In this document: positions 8,472-16,170 of the stretch, piece after piece | Layout: each line of letters opens with the position of its first letter | Position numbering within the stretch: position 1 is the first letter of the stretch | Assembly (NCBI GenBank): GCA_965247245.1 | Contig: CBDFGV010000003.1 | Coordinates: forward strand, 930,001-994,000 | Length of the DNA: 64,000 nucleotides | Reading direction: 5' to 3' | Origin: Tectiglobus sp965247245 | GTDB taxonomy: Bacteria > Pseudomonadota > Alphaproteobacteria > Rhizobiales > Hyphomicrobiaceae | Made by a program: the position numbers and the translations under genes | Notes under the pieces: model-generated | Databases searched by the model: none | What the model was told of the DNA's origin: nothing | The model's input: only the letters and a program-made list of their open reading frames with translations

Positions 8472-9680
8472 ATGCTGCCAAAACTCACGTCCCAGAGATC
8501 GGCTCTATCGGTCGGTTGCACTGCACACATCATACAAGACGGGCTAACGGCCACCATCTATGTCCTGTTGCCAGTATTAGCTCAGTCGTTTGGGCTGTCT
8601 TACACCCAGGTTGGTCTGTTTAAAGGGTTGAAGAGCCTCGCTCAGGCCGTTCTTGAAATGAGCTCCGGCGTCTTGTCAGAACGACTGGGTGAACTCCGTG
8701 TTATCGCTGTCGGATTGTTGTTTTCCGGAATCGGCTACGTCGCACTTGCATTTGCGCCCAGTGCCTTGGTGATTTTGCTCTGCTTGTTCATCATTGGTGC
8801 AGGCACTGCATTCCAACATGCGCCTGCCTCCGCTTTGATCGTATCTGCTTACCCAGTCGAGAGCCGCCGCGGCCCACTCGGTTTGTACAATTCATCGGGC
8901 GATGTCGGAAAGCTACTATTCACCGGATGCTTTAGTCTCGTAATCGGCGCCGGACTGGCTTGGCAGAACATCAGTCTCTTTTTCGGATTGGTTGCTATGT
9001 CGGCAGCTGCCGCAATCGCATTGTTCTCTCGTTCCAACAGTCGGACCAGCCAAGAGCATACTGCGCCGCATCCGCAAACAGCAGAAGGCGAAGAGCAGTT
9101 GGGATGGGGTATTCTAAACTGGCGTTCCTACTGCACTCTGCTGACTGCCGTGTTCATGGACACGATGGTCCAGGCAGGCATCCTCGTATTTGTCGCCTTT
9201 TTGCTGCTTTCAAAAGGATTGCCGCTTGCAGTGGCCACTGCAGCAACCGTCGTCTTGCTCGTCGGAGGCATCTTCGGAAAGGCTGGTTGTGGATATCTTG
9301 CCGACCGCCTCGGCGTGCGTCGTGCCTTCGTTCTCATCCAGGCTTTGACTGCAATTGGATTAATTGGTGTCGCAATTGCCCCTGGTTGGGTATCGCTATT
9401 GCTGCTCATCCCGCTGGGTGTTGTGGTTCAAGGTTCGACTTCGATCACCTATGGATTTGCAGCTGATCTCATCCATCCACAACGAATGGCACGTGGCTAC
9501 GCGTTGCTATATTCATCGTCGAGCCTCTCGTCGGTCGCCGGCCCTTTGGTGTTTGGTGTCGTAGCTGATGTGTACGGAATAGAGGCTTCCGTCTATGCCA
9601 TGGCGATTGTCGCTCTGCTGGCCGTGCCACCGATCGCCTTGCTATCAGCTGTTCCTGTGTCAGCAGCGCGCCCAACATAA
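8472..9680 (+). CDS. MFS transporter, loosely Fsr-like
   Basis: A 402-residue major facilitator with about 12 hydrophobic segments and a hydrophilic central loop near residues 190-215. The first helix region H-I-I-Q-D-G, the following Y-x-L-L-P-V-L-A-Q-S-F-G-L and G-A-G-T-A-F-Q-H resemble the fosmidomycin exporter Fsr in arrangement, though the match is distant. It would act in the inner membrane as a proton-coupled exporter. It stands alone between two phosphate transporter genes. Since fosmidomycin is a phosphonate, export of a phosphonate-like compound is a tempting idea, but only an inference. ATG at 8472 has a weak site. Confidence 0.8.
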   Translation: MLPKLTSQRSALSVGCTAHIIQDGLTATIYVLLPVLAQSFGLSYTQVGLFKGLKSLAQAVLEMSSGVLSERLGELRVIAVGLLFSGIGYVALAFAPSALVILLCLFIIGAGTAFQHAPASALIVSAYPVESRRGPLGLYNSSGDVGKLLFTGCFSLVIGAGLAWQNISLFFGLVAMSAAAAIALFSRSNSRTSQEHTAPHPQTAEGEEQLGWGILNWRSYCTLLTAVFMDTMVQAGILVFVAFLLLSKGLPLAVATAATVVLLVGGIFGKAGCGYLADRLGVRRAFVLIQALTAIGLIGVAIAPGWVSLLLLIPLGVVVQGSTSITYGFAADLIHPQRMARGYALLYSSSSLSSVAGPLVFGVVADVYGIEASVYAMAIVALLAVPPIALLSAVPVSAARPT

Positions 9681-9850
9681 GCAACCTGTCACTGCATGTG
9701 TATTTTCTGAGGACAAGTATACTAAGTCTTGCCTTCAAAGAGCCACCCATCTAACAGCGGACACTAGTGACATCCACTGACTCGCAAGAGAAGCAGAAAA
9801 TGCAGCGAGCGTTTTGGATCGCGAACGACTGACTGGGAACGAGGCGTCCA

Positions 9851-11344
9851 ATGGCCGAGGTATCAAAGAAACCCGAGCATCGTTATGTCAATGATCTGCG
9901 AAGGTTGCAGTTTAGCCAGTCAGAGGTCGTTCGCGTACGGAGCCTTATCGTCCCGATAGGGATCGCTCTCTTATTTCTATCGCTCGTCGCCGTCTTCGTT
10001 GGGCATCAATTCGGCTTAGCAACGGAAAGTTCTATCCTGATCGTTTGCGCAGCAGTTGTTGGTGGCTATATGGCACTCAACATCGGTGCCAACGATGTTG
10101 CAAACAACATGGGTCCTGCTGTTGGTGGCAAGGTCCTAACCATTACCACCGCAATAGCGATCGCCGCTGTGTGTGAGTTTGCCGGTGCAGTATTGGCGGG
10201 TGGCGATGTTGTTAAGACCGTTTCGAAGGGCATCATATCGCCTAGCGGAGCGGTCAGCGTCGAGAGTTTCCAAATCCTGATGCTGAGCGCACTGCTCGCT
10301 GCAGCTCTTTGGATCAATCTCGCAACTATTCTCAGCGCGCCTGTATCAACCACACACTCAATCGTTGGTGGTGTGCTCGGCGCAGGCATCGCAGCTGCCG
10401 GCTTCGGGCTAGTCAACTGGGTGACCATGGCCAAGATTGCGGCCAGTTGGGTCATATCACCCGTGTTTGGTGCAACAGTTGCGGCTCTGTTGTTGTTCTT
10501 CATCAAGTCACGCGTGCTTAATGTGGAAGACCGCCTCACAGCGGCGCGCAAGTGGGTCCCAATTCTCATCGGACTGATGGCAGCTGCATTTGCTGCTTAC
10601 ATGGCGATGAAGGGCCTGAAAAAGATCTGGAAGCCGTCCAGTGTTGAGATCGCAGCGTTTGCAGTTTTGTGTTTTGGTGCCGCTTGGGCACTCGCGCGTC
10701 CCTATATTGCTCGCAAGACCGAAAAACTGAGCAATCGCAAGCAGGACATTAATGGTCTCTTCGATCTACCACTGATTATCGGCGCAGCCCTGCTCTCATT
10801 CGCACACGGCGCCAATGATGTCGCCAACGCGGTTGGTCCGCTGGCAGCAATCGTTTCCACCAGCGGCGCTGACGGTGCAATCGCCAGCAAGGTCGAGATA
10901 CCGCTTTGGGTCATGGTGGTCGGCGCGTTGGGCATCGCCTTCGGCCTCGGTCTCTTTGGCCCTAAGCTCATTGCGGTCGTTGGCGAAAAGATAACCCGGC
11001 TTAACTCACCGCGGGCCTATTGCGTCGCGCTATCTGCGGCAATCACTGTGCTCATTGCGACAACCCTCGGACTACCGGTGAGTTCTACTCATATTGCCGT
11101 TGGAGCAGTATTTGGCGTCGGCTTCCTCCGTGAGTTTGCAGAGAACCCAAATCGCCGGAAGCTACGCCCGGGGCATAAGCTCAACGCCACTGCTGAAGAC
11201 GCCTTTAGGGGCCATAATGTGCGCCAAACGCGCTTCCTCGTTAGACGGCAGTTTGTTTGGTCGATCGCAGCCGCGTGGGTGATTACTGTGCCGGCGACTG
11301 CTCTGCTTGCAGCGACGCTTTATGGGATCTTGCAGCTGCTATAA
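9851..11344 (+). CDS. pit: Low-affinity inorganic phosphate transporter, Pit family
   Basis: A 497-residue membrane protein with the two PiT signature repeats, G-A-N-D-V-A-N-N-M-G-P-A-V-G-G near residue 80 and H-G-A-N-D-V-A-N-A-V-G-P in the second half, plus the paired P-V-S-S/T-T-H segments. Pit proteins take up phosphate as a neutral metal-phosphate complex with protons. It has a GAGG site six bases before the ATG. It is close to but not in an operon with the Na/Pi protein and the phn genes. Its last 62 bases overlap the 3' end of the convergent NUDIX gene. Confidence 0.93.
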   Translation: MAEVSKKPEHRYVNDLRRLQFSQSEVVRVRSLIVPIGIALLFLSLVAVFVGHQFGLATESSILIVCAAVVGGYMALNIGANDVANNMGPAVGGKVLTITTAIAIAAVCEFAGAVLAGGDVVKTVSKGIISPSGAVSVESFQILMLSALLAAALWINLATILSAPVSTTHSIVGGVLGAGIAAAGFGLVNWVTMAKIAASWVISPVFGATVAALLLFFIKSRVLNVEDRLTAARKWVPILIGLMAAAFAAYMAMKGLKKIWKPSSVEIAAFAVLCFGAAWALARPYIARKTEKLSNRKQDINGLFDLPLIIGAALLSFAHGANDVANAVGPLAAIVSTSGADGAIASKVEIPLWVMVVGALGIAFGLGLFGPKLIAVVGEKITRLNSPRAYCVALSAAITVLIATTLGLPVSSTHIAVGAVFGVGFLREFAENPNRRKLRPGHKLNATAEDAFRGHNVRQTRFLVRRQFVWSIAAAWVITVPATALLAATLYGILQLL

Positions 11345-11750
11345 TCCAGGGTTTTAACGCCTGAAACTGCTGAACGATACTTAGGTAGTCTGCCCTGTAA
11401 GACACTTTCGGCGCATCTTCAATGAGTGCCCAATGCCTTTGTCGCTTCGCCTGATCAGGCCAGTCGTCGAACTGCTCCTGCACCAGCAGTGGATAGTACG
11501 TCACCGGAACCTTCTGTAATCCGGCCTTTGTCTGTTTGCCGACGACGACAGTTGAGGGAAACTCTTCCAGCACCGTTCCCTTAACTCCTGCCTCCTCAAA
11601 GACTTCCCGATGACAAGCTGCGGTTTGGCTCTCGCCTGGTTCGATTTGACCCTTCGGCAAAATCCACCGCCCTCTCGTCTGCGATGTCACAAACAGCACG
11701 GCGACGAGATCGTCCTTGATATCAAACGGGATGATTCCAACTCTATGCAT
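11283..11750 (-). CDS. NUDIX hydrolase
   Basis: A 155-residue protein with an intact NUDIX box at about residues 35-57: G-Q-I-E-P-G-E, then R-E-V-F-E-E-A-G-V, fitting G-x5-E-x7-R-E-U-x-E-E-x-G-U. The flanking W-I-L-P-K-G-Q is typical of diadenosine-polyphosphate or diphosphoinositol-polyphosphate hydrolases. It should cleave a nucleoside-diphosphate-linked or polyphosphate substrate with Mg2+. A GAGG site lies eight bases before the ATG. Its 3' end overlaps the convergent pit gene by 62 bases, an unusually long tail-to-tail overlap; both frames look genuine. Confidence 0.85.
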   Translation of the reverse strand: MHRVGIIPFDIKDDLVAVLFVTSQTRGRWILPKGQIEPGESQTAACHREVFEEAGVKGTVLEEFPSTVVVGKQTKAGLQKVPVTYYPLLVQEQFDDWPDQAKRQRHWALIEDAPKVSYRADYLSIVQQFQALKPWIIAAARSHKASLQAEQSPAQ

Positions 11751-12181
11751 TGTTTATTCCTCTAGCGCGACTAGCGTCCAACTCGGAACGCCCCTGTGAG
11801 AAGTGGCAGGTCACGAATCAGAGCAAGAACGATTCTGCAAGAGTATAAGCCATCCCAAGTCAAAACAATCACGATTGGCAGCAGCGAAAGGGGCAGCACC
11901 TTATCGTCCCCGGTTCGAGTTGGTGCTAGGCGAATCGAGTAGCGCGATAGAGTAACTGGCTGATACGACGAGTTTCGCTCTCGACAGGCTAGAGCATCAA
12001 GGCCATGCACCAGTCGTATTGGGATGGAACAAAGTAAGTAGCCTATTGCATCATAAATCGCATTCATAATGGCCGCAGATACGCCGCAAACCGAAATTCA
12101 GATGCACCCTTCATTCTATAGCCCTGCTAAGTAGTACTGGGGGCAACGATCGCCTCGGTGCTTCCGCCGAAATCACTTCGC
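11751..12181. other. Intergenic region; one doubtful small frame
   Basis: No gene is recognised. A 98-codon minus-strand frame at 11771-12067 ends 20 bases before the NUDIX gene and has one hydrophobic stretch, but it lacks a ribosome site and resembles no family I know. The rest holds no clear hairpin or repeat. Confidence 0.4.
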
Positions 12182-12985
12182 TCACACGCTCCCGATAAAA
12201 TCGTTGATCTCTGCCCACATGATGGTCGGGTTGGAATACATGGGAAAATGGCCACAGGTCGGAATCTCTGACAAGCGCACGCCGTTCGCCTGAATGTCGT
12301 CTAGGTAACTCAAGCTGTTATTCTGCTCGCCAAACATGAACATCTTGGGACAGGACAATCCAAGAAACTTGCTCATCAGGTCACCATGGTCAGACAGCTC
12401 GACCATTGATGTGAAGATGCCCTTGACGGCAGCTGGCCGAACTTTGTGACGCAGACTCGCGGAGTAGAGAGCTGACGCATAGGCGGGTTGGTGCAAGGTA
12501 CGATCGATGAAAGCATCGAAGAACGCTTCTGGATCCGGATTCGCATGCTCGATGATCTGGCGGCTCAAGAAGCAGTCTTCCGGCGCAATGTTTCCTTCTA
12601 TATCGACAAAACTGAGCACACGCTCAGGCTGCGCGTGCGCCAGCATCAAGGCGGTCAGGCCGCCCATCGAGTGCCCGACGAGGTGAAACTTGTCGATGCT
12701 GAACCGATCGAGCATGGCCAAAGCCGTATCGACGAGAAACGGAATTGAAATCCTATCCAGGTCGCCGCAGTCGCTTTCACCACATCCGGGAGCGTCGTAG
12801 GCTAGGAACCCCCGGTCGCTAAATGCGTCATGCAGGACGATGTCGGCGTAGTCCTCTTTTGTGGAGCCAAAGCCGTGTAGAAAGACAAGAGGTGCACGCT
12901 TCCCGGCGCGCGCAATCGCTGCGAGCTTCATCGGCACGCCTCCCACCTGGAGCTCAGCGACAGAGTGTTCGAAACCGTGTGTCAT
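12182..12985 (-). CDS. Alpha/beta hydrolase
   Basis: A 267-residue alpha/beta-hydrolase-fold protein. Seen are the oxyanion H-G-F-G-S segment near residue 40, the nucleophile elbow G-H-S-M-G-G in the middle and the C-terminal C-G-H-F catalytic His. It could hydrolyse an ester, thioester or C-C bond; no subfamily can be assigned. ATG at 12985 is chosen because a GGAG site sits nine bases upstream; ATG at 13000 would overlap that site. It is the last gene of the hyuAB operon, 68 bases after the RraA-like gene, and probably acts on a late intermediate. Confidence 0.85.
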   Translation of the reverse strand: MTHGFEHSVAELQVGGVPMKLAAIARAGKRAPLVFLHGFGSTKEDYADIVLHDAFSDRGFLAYDAPGCGESDCGDLDRISIPFLVDTALAMLDRFSIDKFHLVGHSMGGLTALMLAHAQPERVLSFVDIEGNIAPEDCFLSRQIIEHANPDPEAFFDAFIDRTLHQPAYASALYSASLRHKVRPAAVKGIFTSMVELSDHGDLMSKFLGLSCPKMFMFGEQNNSLSYLDDIQANGVRLSEIPTCGHFPMYSNPTIMWAEINDFIGSV

Positions 12986-13053
12986 GGTGCATAACTCCAT
13001 CGTGCCAGCGGATGAAATCCGCCAGCGCGAAATGAATACTCTGTAAGTCTGGG

Positions 13054-13713
13054 TCAGACGCGAATGATTTCAGGAACGCCGTAGATCTCACCAAGCGTGC
13101 CGCCAGCTTCCAATGCGGCGAGGGCCTTGGCCTCTTTCTCCTTCAGGAGCTGATAGGCGTCCCAAGTCTCTTCGATGCGTTCGAGAGGGACGACAGTCAC
13201 GCCATCACCATCCGCAATCACAAGATCGCCCGGTCGAACGGCCACGCCTCCACAGTTTATCGGACAATCAATTGCGCCGCCGAATGCCTTGTGAGGGCCT
13301 GCGGGGACCAAGCCGCGTGCGTAGCAGGGGAAATCGATCTCGATGATTTCTGATCTGTCTCTGACAGCACCGTCGATGATGAGGCCGGCAACCTTCTGGC
13401 GCAACGCGGCGTGGGCCATGAGTCCGCCCCAAACAGCCGTTCCAAGGAAACCACCGGCATCAGCCACCAAAACATCGCCTGGTCGCGCCAAGGTAATCGC
13501 GGCGTGGAGCGCGCTATTGTCACCGACCATGCAGCGCACAGTCCGCGCCTGCCCGACGATCCGCATTGAACTATCCAGCGGGCTGATGCCACCGTCCATA
13601 GCCATTGACCGTTCGAGGCAGTCCGACACTGCGGCCGCTTCGGCACCAGACCATTTGGACAGCTCGTCCTGGCTCAGTTGTCGAAACTTCGCATCGTGAA
13701 ATTGAACAGGCAT
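13054..13713 (-). CDS. RraA-like aldolase/decarboxylase family protein
   Basis: A 219-residue protein of the RraA/HMG-aldolase fold. It shows G-D-V-L-V-A-D, the G-G-L-M-A-H-A-A block, and the metal- and substrate-binding I-I-D-G-A-V-R-D. In bacteria these proteins are either RNase E inhibitors or Mg2+-dependent 4-hydroxy-4-methyl-2-oxoglutarate/oxaloacetate lyases. Inside a catabolic operon the lyase role is far more likely, giving pyruvate from a 2-oxo acid. Its ATG overlaps the cupin stop as TAATG, so the two are coupled. Confidence 0.85.
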   Translation of the reverse strand: MPVQFHDAKFRQLSQDELSKWSGAEAAAVSDCLERSMAMDGGISPLDSSMRIVGQARTVRCMVGDNSALHAAITLARPGDVLVADAGGFLGTAVWGGLMAHAALRQKVAGLIIDGAVRDRSEIIEIDFPCYARGLVPAGPHKAFGGAIDCPINCGGVAVRPGDLVIADGDGVTVVPLERIEETWDAYQLLKEKEAKALAALEAGGTLGEIYGVPEIIRV

Positions 13714-14087
13714 TATTCGGAACTCCCAAATCCACTGCCAGCCTTGCGGTAATCACCTCGTGGTGGACTAAAGATATCGAGGACACGGCAGCCCTGCGGG
13801 CCAGCGCGAAGAGAATGAGGGACATCGCTGGGCGTGCGCCAGAAGTCGCCCTTCTTCACTTCAATTTCAGCATCGCCCTGGACGCGAACACCGGAACCTT
13901 CAAGCATCACGCCCCATTGTTCCTCTGGGTGATGATGCAGCGAGCCAACGGCATGCGGCTCAATGTCGACAAACGAAAGCATGGCCTGGTCGCCGACAAA
14001 GATCTGGGCGTTCAGCCCCGGCGCCAGTTCTCGCAAAATGCCAGCTGTCTTGTCATCCTGGCTATGGAATTCAGGGTGCTTGGTCAT
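13713..14087 (-). CDS. Cupin-domain protein
   Basis: A single cupin domain of 124 residues. Motif 1 is G-S-L-H-H-H-P-E-E-Q with further Glu/His ligands, and motif 2 includes W-R-T-P-S-D-V-P-H. The His/Glu set suits one divalent metal. Small cupins in catabolic operons act as isomerases, dioxygenases or sugar/keto-acid epimerases, and the reaction here is not known. The ATG at 14087 is picked for its GAGGAAG site; a longer frame upstream has an unlikely composition. The stop overlaps the RraA-like start, and the gene begins 23 bases after the preceding small gene. Confidence 0.85.
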   Translation of the reverse strand: MTKHPEFHSQDDKTAGILRELAPGLNAQIFVGDQAMLSFVDIEPHAVGSLHHHPEEQWGVMLEGSGVRVQGDAEIEVKKGDFWRTPSDVPHSLRAGPQGCRVLDIFSPPRGDYRKAGSGFGSSE

Positions 14088-14110
14088 TGGGCTTCCTCTT
14101 CTGTACGGAC

Positions 14111-14470
14111 TCAATCTGACATGAATGTCTTCTCGTAGACAGCATGGTGGCGGTTGCGTGTATGCGGCCTCACTTCGCTGCCCCAACGTCCTTGCTCAAC
14201 GGCATCAGCCCACTCAGGGCTCGCAAGGACATCGGGATCATCCAGTTCATAGATCGCTGTGTAGACAGGCTTTGGCGCCGCCACCTCTTGCACGCCATCT
14301 GCAATGGCGAGCGCAAAAGGCACACCTTTGTACCTCGAAACACTGTGCACGCCGGTAACACCGAGTAGGTTCGGGACGTGTTCGGTATCATAGATCTCGT
14401 TGAACAGAGCCTCGTGGGCTGGATCAACGTCCATTGACGCTATCAGAATATAGCGTGTCTCGGTCGGCAT
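14111..14470 (-). CDS. Small ferredoxin-like-fold (EthD-like) protein
   Basis: A 119-residue protein with the look of a dimeric alpha-beta barrel: an opening strand (R-Y-I-L-I-A-S-M-D-V), an amphipathic helix with the Y-D-T-E-H-V-P-N-L segment, then G-V-x-x-V-x-R-Y. This His-V-P-x-L pattern is common to EthD-type and related small proteins in degradation operons. Some act as isomerases or lyases; many have no assigned job. It lies between hyuB and the cupin gene with short gaps, so it should be co-transcribed. Confidence 0.75.
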   Translation of the reverse strand: MPTETRYILIASMDVDPAHEALFNEIYDTEHVPNLLGVTGVHSVSRYKGVPFALAIADGVQEVAAPKPVYTAIYELDDPDVLASPEWADAVEQGRWGSEVRPHTRNRHHAVYEKTFMSD

Positions 14471-14520
14471 TGTATTTGTCTCTCGCCTAGCTTTGATCGA
14501 ACACGTGTTCAGAGATTTCT

Positions 14521-16170
14521 TCAGTCAAGTTCAACGCCATAGTCACGCTTTGCACTTGCCTTGGACACATAGCCGTCTAGCACATCATTGCGGATAGCGT
14601 CGGCGCTTCGTCGTGAAGCGTCCCCAAAGCCACCGCCACCAGGAATGTGGAGGGTGACAACCGTATCGGGCTGCAGCATGCAGCTGAGCTTAGGACGCAC
14701 GACCTCGTCATTTGATGTCTCTATCGCGCCGGCTGCACCGTCACCGCCACCGTAGAGACCTGGCGCCGGGTAAGTGCAACGCTCATAGAGTCCGGAGAAC
14801 AGATAGGGTTTTTCTGTCCTGACTTCGATCTCCATGGTCTGGCCAAGTCCGCCGCGGTTCTCGCCGATACCACCGGAATCCTGCCGCAAAGACCTTTGCC
14901 TAACGACAAGCGGAGTCAACGCTTCAATGATCTCGGCTGGCACACCTGCGACACCGCTTGGGTAAGAGGTGGCAGACAGGCCATCCTGCCCCTTCAAGGC
15001 GCCGGTGCCTCCCGTTGAGAACCAGGTATAAGAGAAATACTCGCCGTCGCGCTGGTCATGGCCGCTAATATGCGTGTTCCAGAGACTATCCGCACCGGGC
15101 GCCATTACCTTGTCGGGTAGGATCCCGGAGAGAGCGCCCATAATGGCTGACGGCAAGAAGTGACCGATCGTGTGCCGGCCCGCAACGGCAGCCGGATGCT
15201 GTGCATTAAGAATGGAGCCCTCAGGCGCGGTGGTCTCAATCGGGATGAAAGACCCGGCGTTGTTCGGGACATCAGGTGCGATCGCACATTTGACGCCATA
15301 AGTTGTGTAGGCCACTGTATAGTTGAAACCAACGTTGATACCGAGATCTACGCCGGGCGATGAGCCATCATAGTCGACCGCAATGGTTTGATCTTGAATC
15401 GCCACCCTGGCCTTGATTGCGATTGGATTGTCGAACCCATCGAGTGTCAGCTCAAAAGCATGCTCGCCGTCCGGTAACGCTGCAATCGATGCCCGCATTG
15501 CAGACTCGGTGCGCTCAATAATGGCATCCGAGATGGCATCAATGTCGTCGAGGTCGAACTCCTGTAGAAATGACTGCAGTTGTCGTGCACCCACCTCGTT
15601 CGCAATAATCTGGGCGTGAATATCACCGATGACTTCATCGGGTGTGCGCACATTACTGGCAATCAACTCAAACAGCGGGGTAACTGGCTCACCACCGTCG
15701 TGGAGTTTCATGATTGGGATGAAGAGGCCTTCTTCGAAAATCGAACGTGCATCGGCCGATAGCCCACGGCCGCCAATATCCAAGGCGTGGCAGCAATTTG
15801 CAAACAACGCCACGACACGGCCGTTATGAAAGACCGGCGTCGCGATCGTAATGTCATGCAGTTGTGAGACCGTAATCCAAGGGTCGTTGGTGATGATCAC
15901 ATCACCAGGCTTCATGCTATCGACAGGAAACTTCCTGACGATGTGCTCCATGCCTGTCGCCATGGAATTGATATGTCCCGGAGACCCGGTCACGGCCTGC
16001 GCGACCATCCGGCCGCGACGGTCGAAAACGCATGCAGAAAGGTCACCTGCATCGCGGACAATCGAAGTGAACGATGACCGCATCAGCGCGGCGGCTTGCT
16101 CATTCACGGTCGCAATCAGCCGCCCCCACATGATGTCCTGGGTGATTGGGTCAATATTCTGAGCGCTCAT
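14521..16170 (-). CDS. hyuB: Hydantoinase/oxoprolinase family subunit B
   Basis: A 549-residue HyuB-type protein. It starts with D-P-I-T-x-D-I-M-W-G-R-L, has the N-D-P-W segment (I-T-N-D-P-W-I) near residue 95, an H-x-x-D-I-G-G-R-G motif, and a Gly-rich C-terminal G-G-G-F-G-D. With HyuA it forms an ATP-dependent enzyme that opens a lactam or hydantoin ring or, in relatives, carboxylates a ketone. Start and hyuA stop overlap as ATGA, as expected for a stoichiometric complex. The substrate is not given by the sequence. Confidence 0.92.
   Translation of the reverse strand: MSAQNIDPITQDIMWGRLIATVNEQAAALMRSSFTSIVRDAGDLSACVFDRRGRMVAQAVTGSPGHINSMATGMEHIVRKFPVDSMKPGDVIITNDPWITVSQLHDITIATPVFHNGRVVALFANCCHALDIGGRGLSADARSIFEEGLFIPIMKLHDGGEPVTPLFELIASNVRTPDEVIGDIHAQIIANEVGARQLQSFLQEFDLDDIDAISDAIIERTESAMRASIAALPDGEHAFELTLDGFDNPIAIKARVAIQDQTIAVDYDGSSPGVDLGINVGFNYTVAYTTYGVKCAIAPDVPNNAGSFIPIETTAPEGSILNAQHPAAVAGRHTIGHFLPSAIMGALSGILPDKVMAPGADSLWNTHISGHDQRDGEYFSYTWFSTGGTGALKGQDGLSATSYPSGVAGVPAEIIEALTPLVVRQRSLRQDSGGIGENRGGLGQTMEIEVRTEKPYLFSGLYERCTYPAPGLYGGGDGAAGAIETSNDEVVRPKLSCMLQPDTVVTLHIPGGGGFGDASRRSADAIRNDVLDGYVSKASAKRDYGVELD

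Noticed and set aside
9681..9850. PhoB box upstream of pit
   Set aside because: One good half (CTGTCAC) but the partner half is too weak.
11771..12067. 98-codon minus-strand frame upstream of the NUDIX gene
   Set aside because: No ribosome site and no recognisable domain; left as intergenic, though its closeness to the NUDIX gene keeps it possible.
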